Both the position numbers and the translations under genes were made by a program. A stretch of DNA of 64,000 bases from positions 1 to 64,000 of the forward strand of contig NZ_AUHK01000008.1 of the NCBI RefSeq assembly GCF_000423145.1. Reading direction: 5' to 3'. The notes under the pieces are model-generated. The model was given only the letters and a program-made list of their open reading frames with translations. It searched no databases and was not told the origin of the DNA. This DNA is from Helcococcus sueciensis DSM 17243. GTDB lineage: Bacteria; Bacillota; Clostridia; Tissierellales; Peptoniphilaceae. The first letter of the stretch is position 1. Each line of letters begins with the position of its first letter. Positions 44,937 through 53,427 of this stretch are shown one piece after another.

Positions 44937-46085
44937 TTACCATTCTGCTATTGTACCATCATAGTTTTTCCATCTAGGATTTGTCCATAATAAGCCTTCT
45001 GCAGAAACCTCTCTGATTTTATCTTCATCTAATTCTAAACCTAATCCTGGTTTAGTTGGGATATCTACATAACCATCTTTGTATTCAAATATTTCTTTAT
45101 TCTTAACAAAGTCTAGTAAGTCAAATCCTTTATTATAGTGAATTCCGAGTGATTGTTCTTGTATAAATACATTTGGTGTACATACATCAACTTGTAAAGT
45201 AGCTGCTAAAGCTATTGGTCCATAAGGAGCATGAGGAGCTACCGCCATATCATGCGCTTCAGCCATGGATGCTATCTTTTTAAGCTCATTTATACCACCA
45301 ACTAAAGCTACGTCAGGTTGAATTATATCTATAACACCTTCTTTAAATATATTTTTAAAGTCCCATCTAGTATATAATCTTTCACCTGTAGCCAATGGAG
45401 TTGTTGTATGTTGTGCAACTTCCTTAAATAATTCTTCATTTTCTGGAAGTACAACTTCTTCATAAAACATTGGATTATATTGGTCTAATTCATTTACTAA
45501 TACTTTTGCCATAGCTTTATGAACTCTACCGTGGAAATCAATACCGATGTTTAAATCATAACCAAATTCATCTCTTAAAGCTTTAACTCTATCAGATACT
45601 TCTTTAATCTTCTTGAAAGAATCTATATAATGTAACTCTTCTGTTGCATTCATCTTAATAGAATCAAATCCTCTATTAACTCTGTCTCTAGCATGTTCTA
45701 CAACATCTTCTGGTCTATCTCCACCAATCCATGAATATACTTTAATTCTATCTCTAGCTTTTCCACCTAATAATTCCCAAACAGGTACTCCTAGAGCTTT
45801 ACCTTTTATATCCCATAAAGCCATTTCAAAACCAGATACTATTGTACCTCCAATAGGGCCACCTCTAAAGAAAGAACGGTGCATTTCTTGCCATAATCTT
45901 TCAATTTCGAAAGGATCTCTATTAAGCAATATTCTCTCTCCCCATTCCTTAGCGCCGTTAACAACAGCTCTTGTTCTGGTTCCAGAAATCATTTCACCCC
46001 ATCCGGATATTCCTGTATCTGTATCTATCTTAACAAATATCCATCTTGGTTTTACTTCAAATACTTCAATATTAGTAATTTTCAA
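44937..46085 (-). CDS. dgoD: D-galactonate dehydratase family enzyme (enolase superfamily)
   Basis: 382 residues. The sequence aligns with E. coli DgoD without offset at the active site: Asp183 and His185 in GIDFHGR, Glu209 in FYEEVV, Glu235 in ATGERLYTRW, and His285 in VAPHAPYGP. DgoD removes water from D-galactonate to give 2-keto-3-deoxygalactonate. Here it lies with a galactitol-family PTS and a KDPG-type aldolase and no kinase, so its real substrate may be a 6-phosphorylated aldonate; that is inference. It is co-transcribed after EIIC (11-base gap). Confidence 0.88.
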   Translation of the reverse strand: MKITNIEVFEVKPRWIFVKIDTDTGISGWGEMISGTRTRAVVNGAKEWGERILLNRDPFEIERLWQEMHRSFFRGGPIGGTIVSGFEMALWDIKGKALGVPVWELLGGKARDRIKVYSWIGGDRPEDVVEHARDRVNRGFDSIKMNATEELHYIDSFKKIKEVSDRVKALRDEFGYDLNIGIDFHGRVHKAMAKVLVNELDQYNPMFYEEVVLPENEELFKEVAQHTTTPLATGERLYTRWDFKNIFKEGVIDIIQPDVALVGGINELKKIASMAEAHDMAVAPHAPYGPIALAATLQVDVCTPNVFIQEQSLGIHYNKGFDLLDFVKNKEIFEYKDGYVDIPTKPGLGLELDEDKIREVSAEGLLWTNPRWKNYDGTIAEW

Positions 46086-46096
46086 AATAATTCTCC

Positions 46097-47440
46097 TTAT
46101 TTGTTTTTCTTATACGCTTTATATTTTCTTTCTGCAAATACATATATTATTATAAATGCCACAACTAATAAAGGTACAAATAATATAGGATTTGATCTGA
46201 ATGCTTCAAATACAATGTAACTTATTGTCAATGAAACTGATGCAAATGAAGAAACTAATTGTCCACCAAAATCTAATCCTGTATGCACTGCAAAGTCAGT
46301 TAATGCTTGTGATGTAGCTGTTCCTGCATATAGAATAGCTGACATTGCTACTGAACCAATAAGTAATGATCTGAATAAGTTACCATTAGTCAACGCAACT
46401 ATAAGAGCAACTCTAAATGTGACAACTGCTAAGTCAGCGAAAGGCATTACTCTATTACCTGGTAATATTGCAGCTAATAAAATTGTTAGAGGTATTAAAA
46501 TTAAAGCTGTAGTGATTACTGAGCTATCTCCAACAACTACCGCAGCATCAAGTCCGATAAGGAATTGTCTATTCTTAAATTTGCTCTTTGTAAATTCTGT
46601 AGCAGCTTCTGAAATAGGCATCAATCCTTCTACGAATAAAGCTGTCATCTTAGGTATCAATACCATTACTGCAGCCATGTGTACACCTAAGTTTATAACA
46701 TCCCATATACTATATTTAGCTAATAAACCAACAGCACATCCTAACATAAATCCTAGTATTGATTGTTCACCAAAAATTCCTAAATATTTTTGAGCATTAT
46801 CTATTTTAATCTCCCAATCTCTAACTCCAGGTATTTTATCGATTAACCAGTTGAATGGATAAGCGATTATAGCTGTAGATAGGAATGACATAGTTGGTAA
46901 TGAAACATTTGGTATTCCAAAATAATCTTCAATTAATGGACTTGTCCAGTCTGAAAGTTTAAATGTAATAACTGCCATAATAAATGCTGATAATCCAGCT
47001 ATTAGTAAATTATTTGTTAAGAAGTATAGAATACATCCTACTATTGCCATATGGTGATAATTCCAAATGTCAACGTCCAATGTGTCAGTTGTGTTAGTTA
47101 CTAACATTAAGATATTAGTTAAGAATATTATTAATATTAATAATGGTATAATTGGTGAAGCCCAAGTTACGGATGCTATAGCTCCCCAACCAACGTCAAC
47201 TATATCTAAGTTCAATCCAAAATTTTCTACCATTGCTTTAGATGCTGGTCCTATATTTCCTGCCAACATATCTATTACAAGTTTAATACCTACAAATCCG
47301 ATACCTACTGTTAAACCAGATCTAAAAGCTCTGGAAATTTTCATACCAAATACTAATCCTACTATTGTGATTATAAGTGGTAATAATACATATGCACCAG
47401 CGCCTAGCAGTGACTGAAATGCATTATATAAAAAATCCAT
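46097..47440 (-). CDS. PTS galactitol-family EIIC membrane component
   Basis: 447 residues with about ten membrane segments, of the GatC family. Conserved patches include LGAGAYVLLPLIITIVGLVFG at the N terminus (first twenty as LGAGAYVLLPLIITIVGLVF), GVHMAAVMVLIPKMTALFVE, and LIGLDAAVVVGDSSVITTA. GatC-type permeases form a stand-alone EIIC working with separate EIIA and EIIB, both encoded just upstream here. Relatives transport galactitol, arabitol and sugar acids. AGGAGG precedes the ATG. Confidence 0.9.
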   Translation of the reverse strand: MDFLYNAFQSLLGAGAYVLLPLIITIVGLVFGMKISRAFRSGLTVGIGFVGIKLVIDMLAGNIGPASKAMVENFGLNLDIVDVGWGAIASVTWASPIIPLLILIIFLTNILMLVTNTTDTLDVDIWNYHHMAIVGCILYFLTNNLLIAGLSAFIMAVITFKLSDWTSPLIEDYFGIPNVSLPTMSFLSTAIIAYPFNWLIDKIPGVRDWEIKIDNAQKYLGIFGEQSILGFMLGCAVGLLAKYSIWDVINLGVHMAAVMVLIPKMTALFVEGLMPISEAATEFTKSKFKNRQFLIGLDAAVVVGDSSVITTALILIPLTILLAAILPGNRVMPFADLAVVTFRVALIVALTNGNLFRSLLIGSVAMSAILYAGTATSQALTDFAVHTGLDFGGQLVSSFASVSLTISYIVFEAFRSNPILFVPLLVVAFIIIYVFAERKYKAYKKNK

Positions 47441-47449
47441 AAAACCCTC

Positions 47450-47728
47450 CTATTTTACTTCTTCTAATATTTCTTCTATAACCTTTTCTGTTCCAATACC
47501 TGTTAAGAATGGCATTCCACTAATAACTTTCTTAGTAACAGCTTTGTTATCATATTTACCTGTTGCAACGATTAAGTCGTAATTATCTTGTTTTGATGGA
47601 ATTTCTAACAGTTTTGCTTGTTCAACAATTGCATTTATTCCTTCTTCTTTTAATTTTTCTCTAATTTTTGAAGCTACCATTGTTGATGTAGCTACTCCAT
47701 TCCCACAAGCAACTAATATTTTTTTCAT
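47450..47728 (-). CDS. PTS galactitol-family EIIB component
   Basis: 92 residues. MKKILVACGNGVATSTMVAS contains the phospho-cysteine (Cys8) in the P-loop-like CGNGVATS motif of galactitol-class EIIB proteins. It passes phosphate from EIIA to the substrate in EIIC. It begins 12 bases after EIIA and ends 9 bases before EIIC. Confidence 0.9.
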   Translation of the reverse strand: MKKILVACGNGVATSTMVASKIREKLKEEGINAIVEQAKLLEIPSKQDNYDLIVATGKYDNKAVTKKVISGMPFLTGIGTEKVIEEILEEVK

Positions 47729-47740
47729 ATCTACCTCCGA

Positions 47741-48202
47741 TTAATTTATATATTCTTTTACAGCTTGAATAACTTCTTCTCTACTATCCATTTTTACAAT
47801 TTTTTCTAAAACTTCTTGTTCTTGTATAAATGCAAATAGTTTTTGTAATAAATCCATATGAGCTTTAGGCTCTGCTATAGAAAGCATTATTACTATTGAA
47901 ACATCTATCTCTTCTTCTGGTTCATCCATTTTGTGAAACTTAACTGGATTCTCCAATATAGCTATACTAATTCTTCCTTCATTTACATATTCATGATCAG
48001 AATGTGGTATAGCTACATTTATTCCTGACAAGTCTAGTCCCGTTGGATAATCTTTTTCTCTTTCCAAAATCTTTTCTAAAAAAGTTTCCTTAACTATACC
48101 ATTCTTGTATAAGTTATTTGCTAATTTAGTTATAACTTCTTCTTTTGTTTTTGAATTATCTTTAATAAAGACTAAGTCCTCATCAAAATATGAGTTACTC
48201 AT
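47741..48202 (-). CDS. PTS EIIA component (fructose/galactitol type)
   Basis: 153 residues of the EIIA-Fru/Mtl/Gat fold. LDLSGINVAIPHSDHEYV carries the phospho-histidine in the IPH motif, and the following DVSIVIMLSIAEPKAHMDLL is characteristic. It receives phosphate from HPr. Its ATG lies inside the end of the aldolase gene (8-base overlap) with GAGGTG as ribosome site, showing tight coupling of aldolase and transporter. Confidence 0.9.
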   Translation of the reverse strand: MSNSYFDEDLVFIKDNSKTKEEVITKLANNLYKNGIVKETFLEKILEREKDYPTGLDLSGINVAIPHSDHEYVNEGRISIAILENPVKFHKMDEPEEEIDVSIVIMLSIAEPKAHMDLLQKLFAFIQEQEVLEKIVKMDSREEVIQAVKEYIN

Positions 48203-48821
48203 TCATCACCTCAACTTTCTCTATAAATTGTTTTATTGATTTTTTCATATTTTCTATATTTTCGTTAATTATGTCTTCTTTATTAAAAATACCTGATCCA
48301 ATACCTAGGTATTTGTATCCATTATTAAGAAAATCTAGTGAGTTTTCTGAATTAACTCCTCCGACTGCCATAAGATTTAATTCTCCTAAAGGACCTTGTA
48401 TAGCTTTTGCATAGCTTGCGCCTATTTCTTTGGCAGGGAAAACTTTTACTACATCAGCTCCATAACTAACCATTTTATAAACCTCTGTTGGAGAGAAAGC
48501 TGCTGCTACTACTAACATTCCTTTTTCCTTACACATGTCAATAAGTTCTTTTTCAAGACAAATAGGAGAAAGAATAAATTTAGCTCCTGATTCTATGGCT
48601 TTTTCTACATGTTCTTTATTTAAAACAGTACCTACACCAACATTTATATCAGGATATTTTTCTGATATTTTTTTTATCGTTTCAAATGCATTTGGTGAAT
48701 TTGTTGTTATTTCTACTGTATTAAAACTTGTATTTTGCATAGATTTAACAACTGCTTCTACTTGACTATATGTATATCCACGTAATATTACCGTAACCGT
48801 AGATAAATCTTTTATTTTCAT
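48195..48821 (-). CDS. KDPG/KDPGal-type aldolase
   Basis: 208 residues of the class I KDPG aldolase family. VEITTNSPNAFETIKKISE, GVGTVLNKEHVEKAIESGA and FILSP are standard; GADVVKVFPAKEIGASYAKA holds the Schiff-base Lys. It would cleave 2-keto-3-deoxy-6-phospho-aldonate to pyruvate and glyceraldehyde 3-phosphate. Its ATG overlaps the regulator stop (ATGA) and its end overlaps EIIA. With galactonate dehydratase downstream, KDPGal is the probable substrate. Confidence 0.88.
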   Translation of the reverse strand: MKIKDLSTVTVILRGYTYSQVEAVVKSMQNTSFNTVEITTNSPNAFETIKKISEKYPDINVGVGTVLNKEHVEKAIESGAKFILSPICLEKELIDMCKEKGMLVVAAAFSPTEVYKMVSYGADVVKVFPAKEIGASYAKAIQGPLGELNLMAVGGVNSENSLDFLNNGYKYLGIGSGIFNKEDIINENIENMKKSIKQFIEKVEVMNE

Positions 48822-50821
48822 AGGTTTTGTTCCTCCATTTCTTTTAATATATTAGAAACTTCTTTTGACGTTTTAGCATTCATAAACTTTTTCTTTAGTT
48901 CCGCATTTTGTAGACCGTTCACTAAACTGAAAAAAGCATCAAAATGTTCATTATTAACCGAAACTAGACATATGATGTATTTTACAAATGTAGCTTCCTC
49001 TTCATCTCCAAATTTTATTTCATCTTTCAATTTTATTAAGCTCATACCCGTCTTTAATGCGCCACTGTCACTGCTTGCATGAGGAATAGCTACAGATTCT
49101 GAAACAACTACATAAGGTCCATACTGCTTTATATTATCAATCATTGCTTTTACATATTCTTTATTAATATAATCTTTTTCTAATAGGACCTTAGATGCTT
49201 CTTCTATTGCATCTTCCCAGTTTTTGACATTTACATTAAATTTAATATTTTCTTGTGGTAATATTTCCGTTAAGGATAATTGTTTATCATTATATTTATA
49301 GTCTATATAATTATCTTTTCTTTCAAATTTTCCAAAGTTTTTTATTTTATCTAGTTTTATGCGATCAACTTTTTCATTAAGAAATTTTAATTCCTCAAAT
49401 ACAGTTATATTTTTAATATAAATATATTCCACACTATCATCTAATGTTATGTTTGAAACTATTATATCTGGGTTTAATCTTTCTAGTTCACTTGTATAAT
49501 TGTATTTGTTAGCTATAAATTGATTTGTTCCAGGCACTATTCTTTTAATTTTTTCTTTAATTAAGAAGGAGGTAGCTATACCTTCATTACATACTATTAA
49601 AATATTTATATCTTTAATCTGATTTTTTAACTTCTCAATAGAAGCTACTATATAAACTACAATAAAATGTATTTCTATATTAGATAATTCTCTAGAAGCT
49701 ACTTTCTCAATTTCTGTGAGAGATTTTTCAACTACCTCTATAATCTCTGGATATTCATTAGCTATCTCTGTTATATGATCAAATTCATCTATTTTTTTTA
49801 TTCTATTTTGAACGATTGAAGATAGATGTTTAGATAAATTTCTTAAAAGTTCTTCATCTTGATTTAGATTTATCTCTATCTCTTTTGATATTCTTTCAAT
49901 TAACCTTCTTGTTAGAAATTGTATTTTTAATAAATTGTCGTTTTCATATTTTTTAACTTGGAAATTCAATTTATTGATTAGTCGATTTATAAGATTTCTT
50001 TCTTCTTGATTGAGTTTGATATCAAATCCATTTTCAATAGAATAGATTAGTTTATCTCCAAAATTTTTATATTCAATATTTTTACTTACACTTACATTAT
50101 TTGTATCTTTAGATTCTTTTTTATTCATAACTCTAACTAAGTATATTAATAAATAAAGAACTAAAAATCTCTTTGAAGTTTTGGTTAGATGTTGACTTGT
50201 ATTGTGTTCGATTTCAGTTATTATTGAATACATATAGTCTAAATAATTTGATAATTCTATATTTCCGATATCATTGATATTTATATCTAATTTCTGATAG
50301 AAAAATCTTTCTACATTATTTATGTCATAGTTCAATAAATCTAATATCAAATTATTGATATCACACTCATTTTCACAAACTAGTATATTTCCTTTAGCTG
50401 GTTCAGATTTAAGCTTAAAACCATAGTTCTTTATAAAAGATTTCACTCGTGAAAAATCTTTCTTAACTGTAGATCTTGAAACATTCATGAGTCTGGATAA
50501 GTCAGATATAGTAAATTTTTCATTGAATATTAGACCATAAATAATAATTATTATAGTTCTCTCAACAATATCTAATGTATAGTCATAATAATCAAGTTTA
50601 TTGAAAGCTTCTTTAATCTGATTTTCATTTAATGAAAGAAATACTAATCCATTTTTCAAAACTATAGAATCCATATTATTCTTTCTTAGAAAATCATTTA
50701 TACTATCAATATCATTTCTTATAGACCTCTCTGATTTATTAAATTTTTTTGATAATTCTTCTAAGCTTAATTCTTCATTTCTTGAAATAAATAAACTTAT
50801 ATCTAAGGTCTTTTTATCCAT
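48818..50821 (-). CDS. PRD-containing transcriptional activator with EIIB and EIIA domains
   Basis: 667 residues. N-terminal HTH (LSLEELSKKFNKSERSIRND), a second HTH (FTISDLSRLMNVSRSTVKKD), two PRD domains (about 185-400), a galactitol-type EIIB domain with ILIVCNEGIATSFLIKEK (phospho-Cys) and a C-terminal EIIA domain with SVAIPHASSDSGAL (phospho-His). This is the full MtlR/ManR plan: activity is set by PTS phosphate at PRD, EIIB and EIIA sites. First gene of the aldonate operon; preceded by TATAAT and an inverted repeat. Confidence 0.9.
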   Translation of the reverse strand: MDKKTLDISLFISRNEELSLEELSKKFNKSERSIRNDIDSINDFLRKNNMDSIVLKNGLVFLSLNENQIKEAFNKLDYYDYTLDIVERTIIIIIYGLIFNEKFTISDLSRLMNVSRSTVKKDFSRVKSFIKNYGFKLKSEPAKGNILVCENECDINNLILDLLNYDINNVERFFYQKLDININDIGNIELSNYLDYMYSIITEIEHNTSQHLTKTSKRFLVLYLLIYLVRVMNKKESKDTNNVSVSKNIEYKNFGDKLIYSIENGFDIKLNQEERNLINRLINKLNFQVKKYENDNLLKIQFLTRRLIERISKEIEINLNQDEELLRNLSKHLSSIVQNRIKKIDEFDHITEIANEYPEIIEVVEKSLTEIEKVASRELSNIEIHFIVVYIVASIEKLKNQIKDINILIVCNEGIATSFLIKEKIKRIVPGTNQFIANKYNYTSELERLNPDIIVSNITLDDSVEYIYIKNITVFEELKFLNEKVDRIKLDKIKNFGKFERKDNYIDYKYNDKQLSLTEILPQENIKFNVNVKNWEDAIEEASKVLLEKDYINKEYVKAMIDNIKQYGPYVVVSESVAIPHASSDSGALKTGMSLIKLKDEIKFGDEEEATFVKYIICLVSVNNEHFDAFFSLVNGLQNAELKKKFMNAKTSKEVSNILKEMEEQNL

Positions 50822-50841
50822 TAATATCTCCTTATACTTAG

Positions 50842-50847
50842 ATTATA
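50842..50847 (-). promoter_or_regulatory. -10 box of the aldonate operon
   Basis: Perfect TATAAT on the minus strand, 21 bases before the regulator ATG. No good -35 box is seen at the right distance, as expected for an activator-dependent promoter. Confidence 0.55.
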
Positions 50848-50852
50848 TCAGT

Positions 50853-50879
50853 AATAAAACTTTGAAAAAGAGTTTTATT
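50853..50879. promoter_or_regulatory. Inverted repeat in the -35 region of the aldonate operon
   Basis: AATAAAACT (50853-50861) and AGTTTTATT (50871-50879), perfect 9-bp arms 9 bases apart, directly upstream of the TATAAT. Candidate binding site of the PRD activator. Confidence 0.5.
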
Positions 50880-51044
50880 ATTCTAAGCTTTTGAAGTGAA
50901 ATAACCTATGTATATGAACCAAAATACCACATATTAACAACTCTTATATAACTAGTACATATCCATCCCACACCCCCAGCATTGTATCAACTCCATTTTT
51001 CAACTAAAACAATATTATAAACATAATCATCCAAAGGACGAATC

Positions 51045-51152
51045 ATGCTTACAATTGCTTACATTGGTAATGGGAAGAGCACGATTAGATATCATCTACC
51101 ATTTTCAAGACAGATTGAAATACTTGAAGAAGGAATTCGACAAATGAAATAG
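51045..51152 (+). pseudogene. Remnant of a Gfo/Idh/MocA-type oxidoreductase
   Basis: 35 codons from ATG 51045-51047 (preceded by AAAGGA) to TAG 51150-51152. The start MLTIAYIGNGKSTIRYHLPF resembles the NAD-binding N terminus of Gfo/Idh/MocA dehydrogenases of the YhhX/YdgJ kind, where GNGKSxxRYHLP is familiar. It breaks off immediately and continues as SRQIEILEEGIRQMK, which could be the last residues of the same protein after an internal deletion. It still has its own terminator at 51218. Confidence 0.55.
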
Positions 51153-51217
51153 TTTTTAAAATATCTTGACTAAAAACAAATATAATAATTTAAATCCCTC
51201 AAAATCGGACTTTGTAC

Positions 51218-51251
51218 CAGAGACATTTAGAAATATTTGTCTCTGTTTTTT
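51218..51251 (+). terminator. Terminator downstream of the oxidoreductase remnant
   Basis: 8-bp perfect stem CAGAGACA/TGTCTCTG (51218-51225 with 51238-51245) followed by T6. Confidence 0.8.
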
Positions 51252-51341
51252 ATATGCATTTATTTTATAAATAAATATTTTAATAAATTTTAAATCTATT
51301 AAATATCTTAATATATCTAATTTCCAAAAATTTGAAAAAAG

Positions 51342-51373
51342 ATGTATCGAAAGATTTTTTCGTAGTGATACAT
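51342..51373. promoter_or_regulatory. Inverted repeat upstream of the ascorbate-family PTS operon
   Basis: ATGTATC (51342-51348) and GATACAT (51367-51373), perfect arms 18 bases apart, with a nested CGAAA/TTTCG pair, about 50 bases before the EIIA ATG. Candidate site for the PRD regulator encoded at 54115. Confidence 0.5.
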
Positions 51374-51424
51374 TATATGTATAGAGTTAGATAGTCTATA
51401 TATAAATTTAATAAGGAGGGTTAA

Positions 51425-51859
51425 ATGCTTAAGGAAATATTAAATGTCAATTTAATTGAACTGAATGTAGATGTTGATAACCCAGATGATGCTATAAGAG
51501 CCGGTGGCAGACTTCTTGAAAAAGAAGGATTTATTGAACACTCATATATTGATGCAATGATAGAAAATTATAGGATTAATGGACCTTACTTTGTCCTAAC
51601 TCCTAGAATAGCCATACCACATGCTAAAGTAGAAACTGGAGCTAAAAAAATAGGGTTAAGTTTGATAAGTTTAAGTAAACCAATAGAATTCGGTAATAAA
51701 ATCAATGATCCTGTTGAATTGGTAATTTGTTTAAGCGCAACCGATCATAGTAGTCATATAGAAGCTCTTGCTGAATTGGCAGATATTCTAATGGACGAAA
51801 ATAAAGTAGAAAAAATATTAAAAGCAAATGATAAAGAAGAAGTATTAGAAATATTATAG
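51425..51859 (+). CDS. PTS EIIA component (ascorbate/fructose type)
   Basis: 144 residues of the EIIA-2 fold; YFVLTPRIAIPHAKVETGAK contains the phospho-histidine. This class serves ascorbate, mannitol and galactitol systems. First gene of a five-gene operon with EIIB, EIIC, a TrpA-like protein and a PRD regulator. AAGGAGGG precedes the ATG. It shares length and motif with UlaC-like proteins. Confidence 0.9.
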   Translation: MLKEILNVNLIELNVDVDNPDDAIRAGGRLLEKEGFIEHSYIDAMIENYRINGPYFVLTPRIAIPHAKVETGAKKIGLSLISLSKPIEFGNKINDPVELVICLSATDHSSHIEALAELADILMDENKVEKILKANDKEEVLEIL

Positions 51860-51868
51860 GAGGGAAAA

Positions 51869-52150
51869 ATGCTTAAATTTGTAACTGTATGTGGAGCTGG
51901 TGTAGGAAGTAGTATGATGCTTAGACTTTTTTCACAAGATATATTAGATGATGAAGATATTGATGCTTTAGTAGATGCATCTGACATTTCTTCTGTAACA
52001 CCAGACGATTATGATGTAGTAATCACAACATCTGATTTTGCAGATAGATTAAGTTCAAGTACTGCAAAAATCATAAGAATAGATAATATGATGGATAAAA
52101 ATTTCTTAAGACAAGAAATTCTAAGAGTAACTGAAGAATTAGGAGCATAG
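51869..52150 (+). CDS. PTS EIIB component (ascorbate/lactose class)
   Basis: 93 residues. VTVCGAGVGSSMMLRLFSQD near the N terminus carries the phospho-cysteine in a CGxGxGSS loop typical of UlaB-type proteins. It lies 9 bases after EIIA and 1 base before EIIC, giving a compact A-B-C arrangement. Confidence 0.88.
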   Translation: MLKFVTVCGAGVGSSMMLRLFSQDILDDEDIDALVDASDISSVTPDDYDVVITTSDFADRLSSSTAKIIRIDNMMDKNFLRQEILRVTEELGA

Positions 52151-52151
52151 T

Positions 52152-53426
52152 ATGAATATTTTTCTATATTTAATTAATAATGTTTTATCTCAGGCTGTAT
52201 TCATTATTGGTTTAGTTTGTTTAATAGGATTATTAATCCAAAAAAAACCTTTCCATAAAATAGTTTCAAGTGTTATTAAAACCATGATTGGTTTTATGTT
52301 GATAGACACAGGTGGTAAATCTCTAGGTATGTCATTACTTCCTTTACAACCTATGTTCATTAAGATTTTTAATCTTAATGTCAATGTCGAAAGTATGGAT
52401 CAAGCTATGAGTGGTCTAGGAGAAATCGGTATGGAAATGAGTTTGATTTTCGCACTCGGTTTTGCTTTAAATATCTTAATTGCAAAATTTACAAAATATA
52501 AATTCGTACACTTAAGTGCGCATGTTTCATTCTTCTTTTCAGGTTTAATAGCTGCACTACTTAAATATAATACATCTTTAAGTACAACATGGATTATTAT
52601 AATAGGCTCAATTTTATTAGGAATTTATATGACTATGACATGTGCTTATGTATATCCATTTATGAAAAATATTAAAGGTGGTGAAAACTTTACACTTGCA
52701 CATTCAAGTTCAGTTGGTCTTCTAATTGGTGCACTTTCCGGTAAACTATTTGGTAAAAACAGTAAAGACATAGAAGAAATAAAATTACCAAAATCTTTAG
52801 GATTCTTTAGAGAAATGACTATAGCTTTATCAATAGTTATGACATCTTTATTCCTTGTATTATCTTTAGCAGCAGGACCATCATGGGTAATGCAAAACAT
52901 TTCAGAAGGTAAAGATATAATTACTTTTAGTTTATTAAATGGTTTAACATTTGGTATGTGGATCACTGTTATAATCACAGGTGTAAGAATGCTTCTTGGA
53001 GAAATAGTTCCTGCATTCCATGGTATTTCAACTAAATTAATACCTAATGCTATACCTGGTTTAGATGTTCCTCTACTATTCCCAAATTATCCAACTAGTG
53101 TAATCGTAGGATTCTTGTCAAGTTTATTAGCAGGATTTTTAGGAGTATTTATATTAGGACTTCTTAAATATCCAATACCAGTGTTCCCTGCTTTGATACC
53201 AACATTCTTTACTGGAGCTGCAACAGCTATATTTGGTAATAGCACTGGTGGTAGAAGGGGTGCTATAATAGCTTCATTTATAAATGGATTGATTTTAATA
53301 TTTGGTCAAGCCTTACTTCTTCCAATGGTAGGAAGCTATGCTTCAATAATGAAAATCTTAGCAGAAACTGACTATGCATTCTATGGTCCATTACTAGGAT
53401 ACTTATTAAGAATAATTGGAATTTAA
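52152..53426 (+). CDS. PTS ascorbate-family EIIC membrane component (UlaA/SgaT type)
   Basis: 424 residues with about eleven membrane segments. Family features include MIGFMLIDTGGKSLGMSLLP near the N terminus, the central FTLAHSSSVGLLIGALSG and the late IFGNSTGGRRGAIIASFING. UlaA imports L-ascorbate, but the family is broad. None of the ascorbate-catabolic genes (UlaD, UlaE, UlaF, UlaG types) are here, so another sugar acid or sugar is likely. Confidence 0.9.
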   Translation: MNIFLYLINNVLSQAVFIIGLVCLIGLLIQKKPFHKIVSSVIKTMIGFMLIDTGGKSLGMSLLPLQPMFIKIFNLNVNVESMDQAMSGLGEIGMEMSLIFALGFALNILIAKFTKYKFVHLSAHVSFFFSGLIAALLKYNTSLSTTWIIIIGSILLGIYMTMTCAYVYPFMKNIKGGENFTLAHSSSVGLLIGALSGKLFGKNSKDIEEIKLPKSLGFFREMTIALSIVMTSLFLVLSLAAGPSWVMQNISEGKDIITFSLLNGLTFGMWITVIITGVRMLLGEIVPAFHGISTKLIPNAIPGLDVPLLFPNYPTSVIVGFLSSLLAGFLGVFILGLLKYPIPVFPALIPTFFTGAATAIFGNSTGGRRGAIIASFINGLILIFGQALLLPMVGSYASIMKILAETDYAFYGPLLGYLLRIIGI

Positions 53427-53427
53427 T

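Larger units (their letters stand above)
50822..51424. other. Divergent region between two PRD-controlled PTS operons
   Basis: Holds the promoter and inverted repeat of the aldonate operon (50842-50879), a short Gfo/Idh-type remnant (51045-51152) with its terminator, and an inverted repeat before the second PTS operon. Bases 50880-51044 show no gene. Confidence 0.6.

Noticed and set aside
51425-53426. L-ascorbate utilisation operon (ula)
   Set aside because: The transporter is of the UlaA family, but no UlaD, UlaE, UlaF or UlaG-type enzyme is present.
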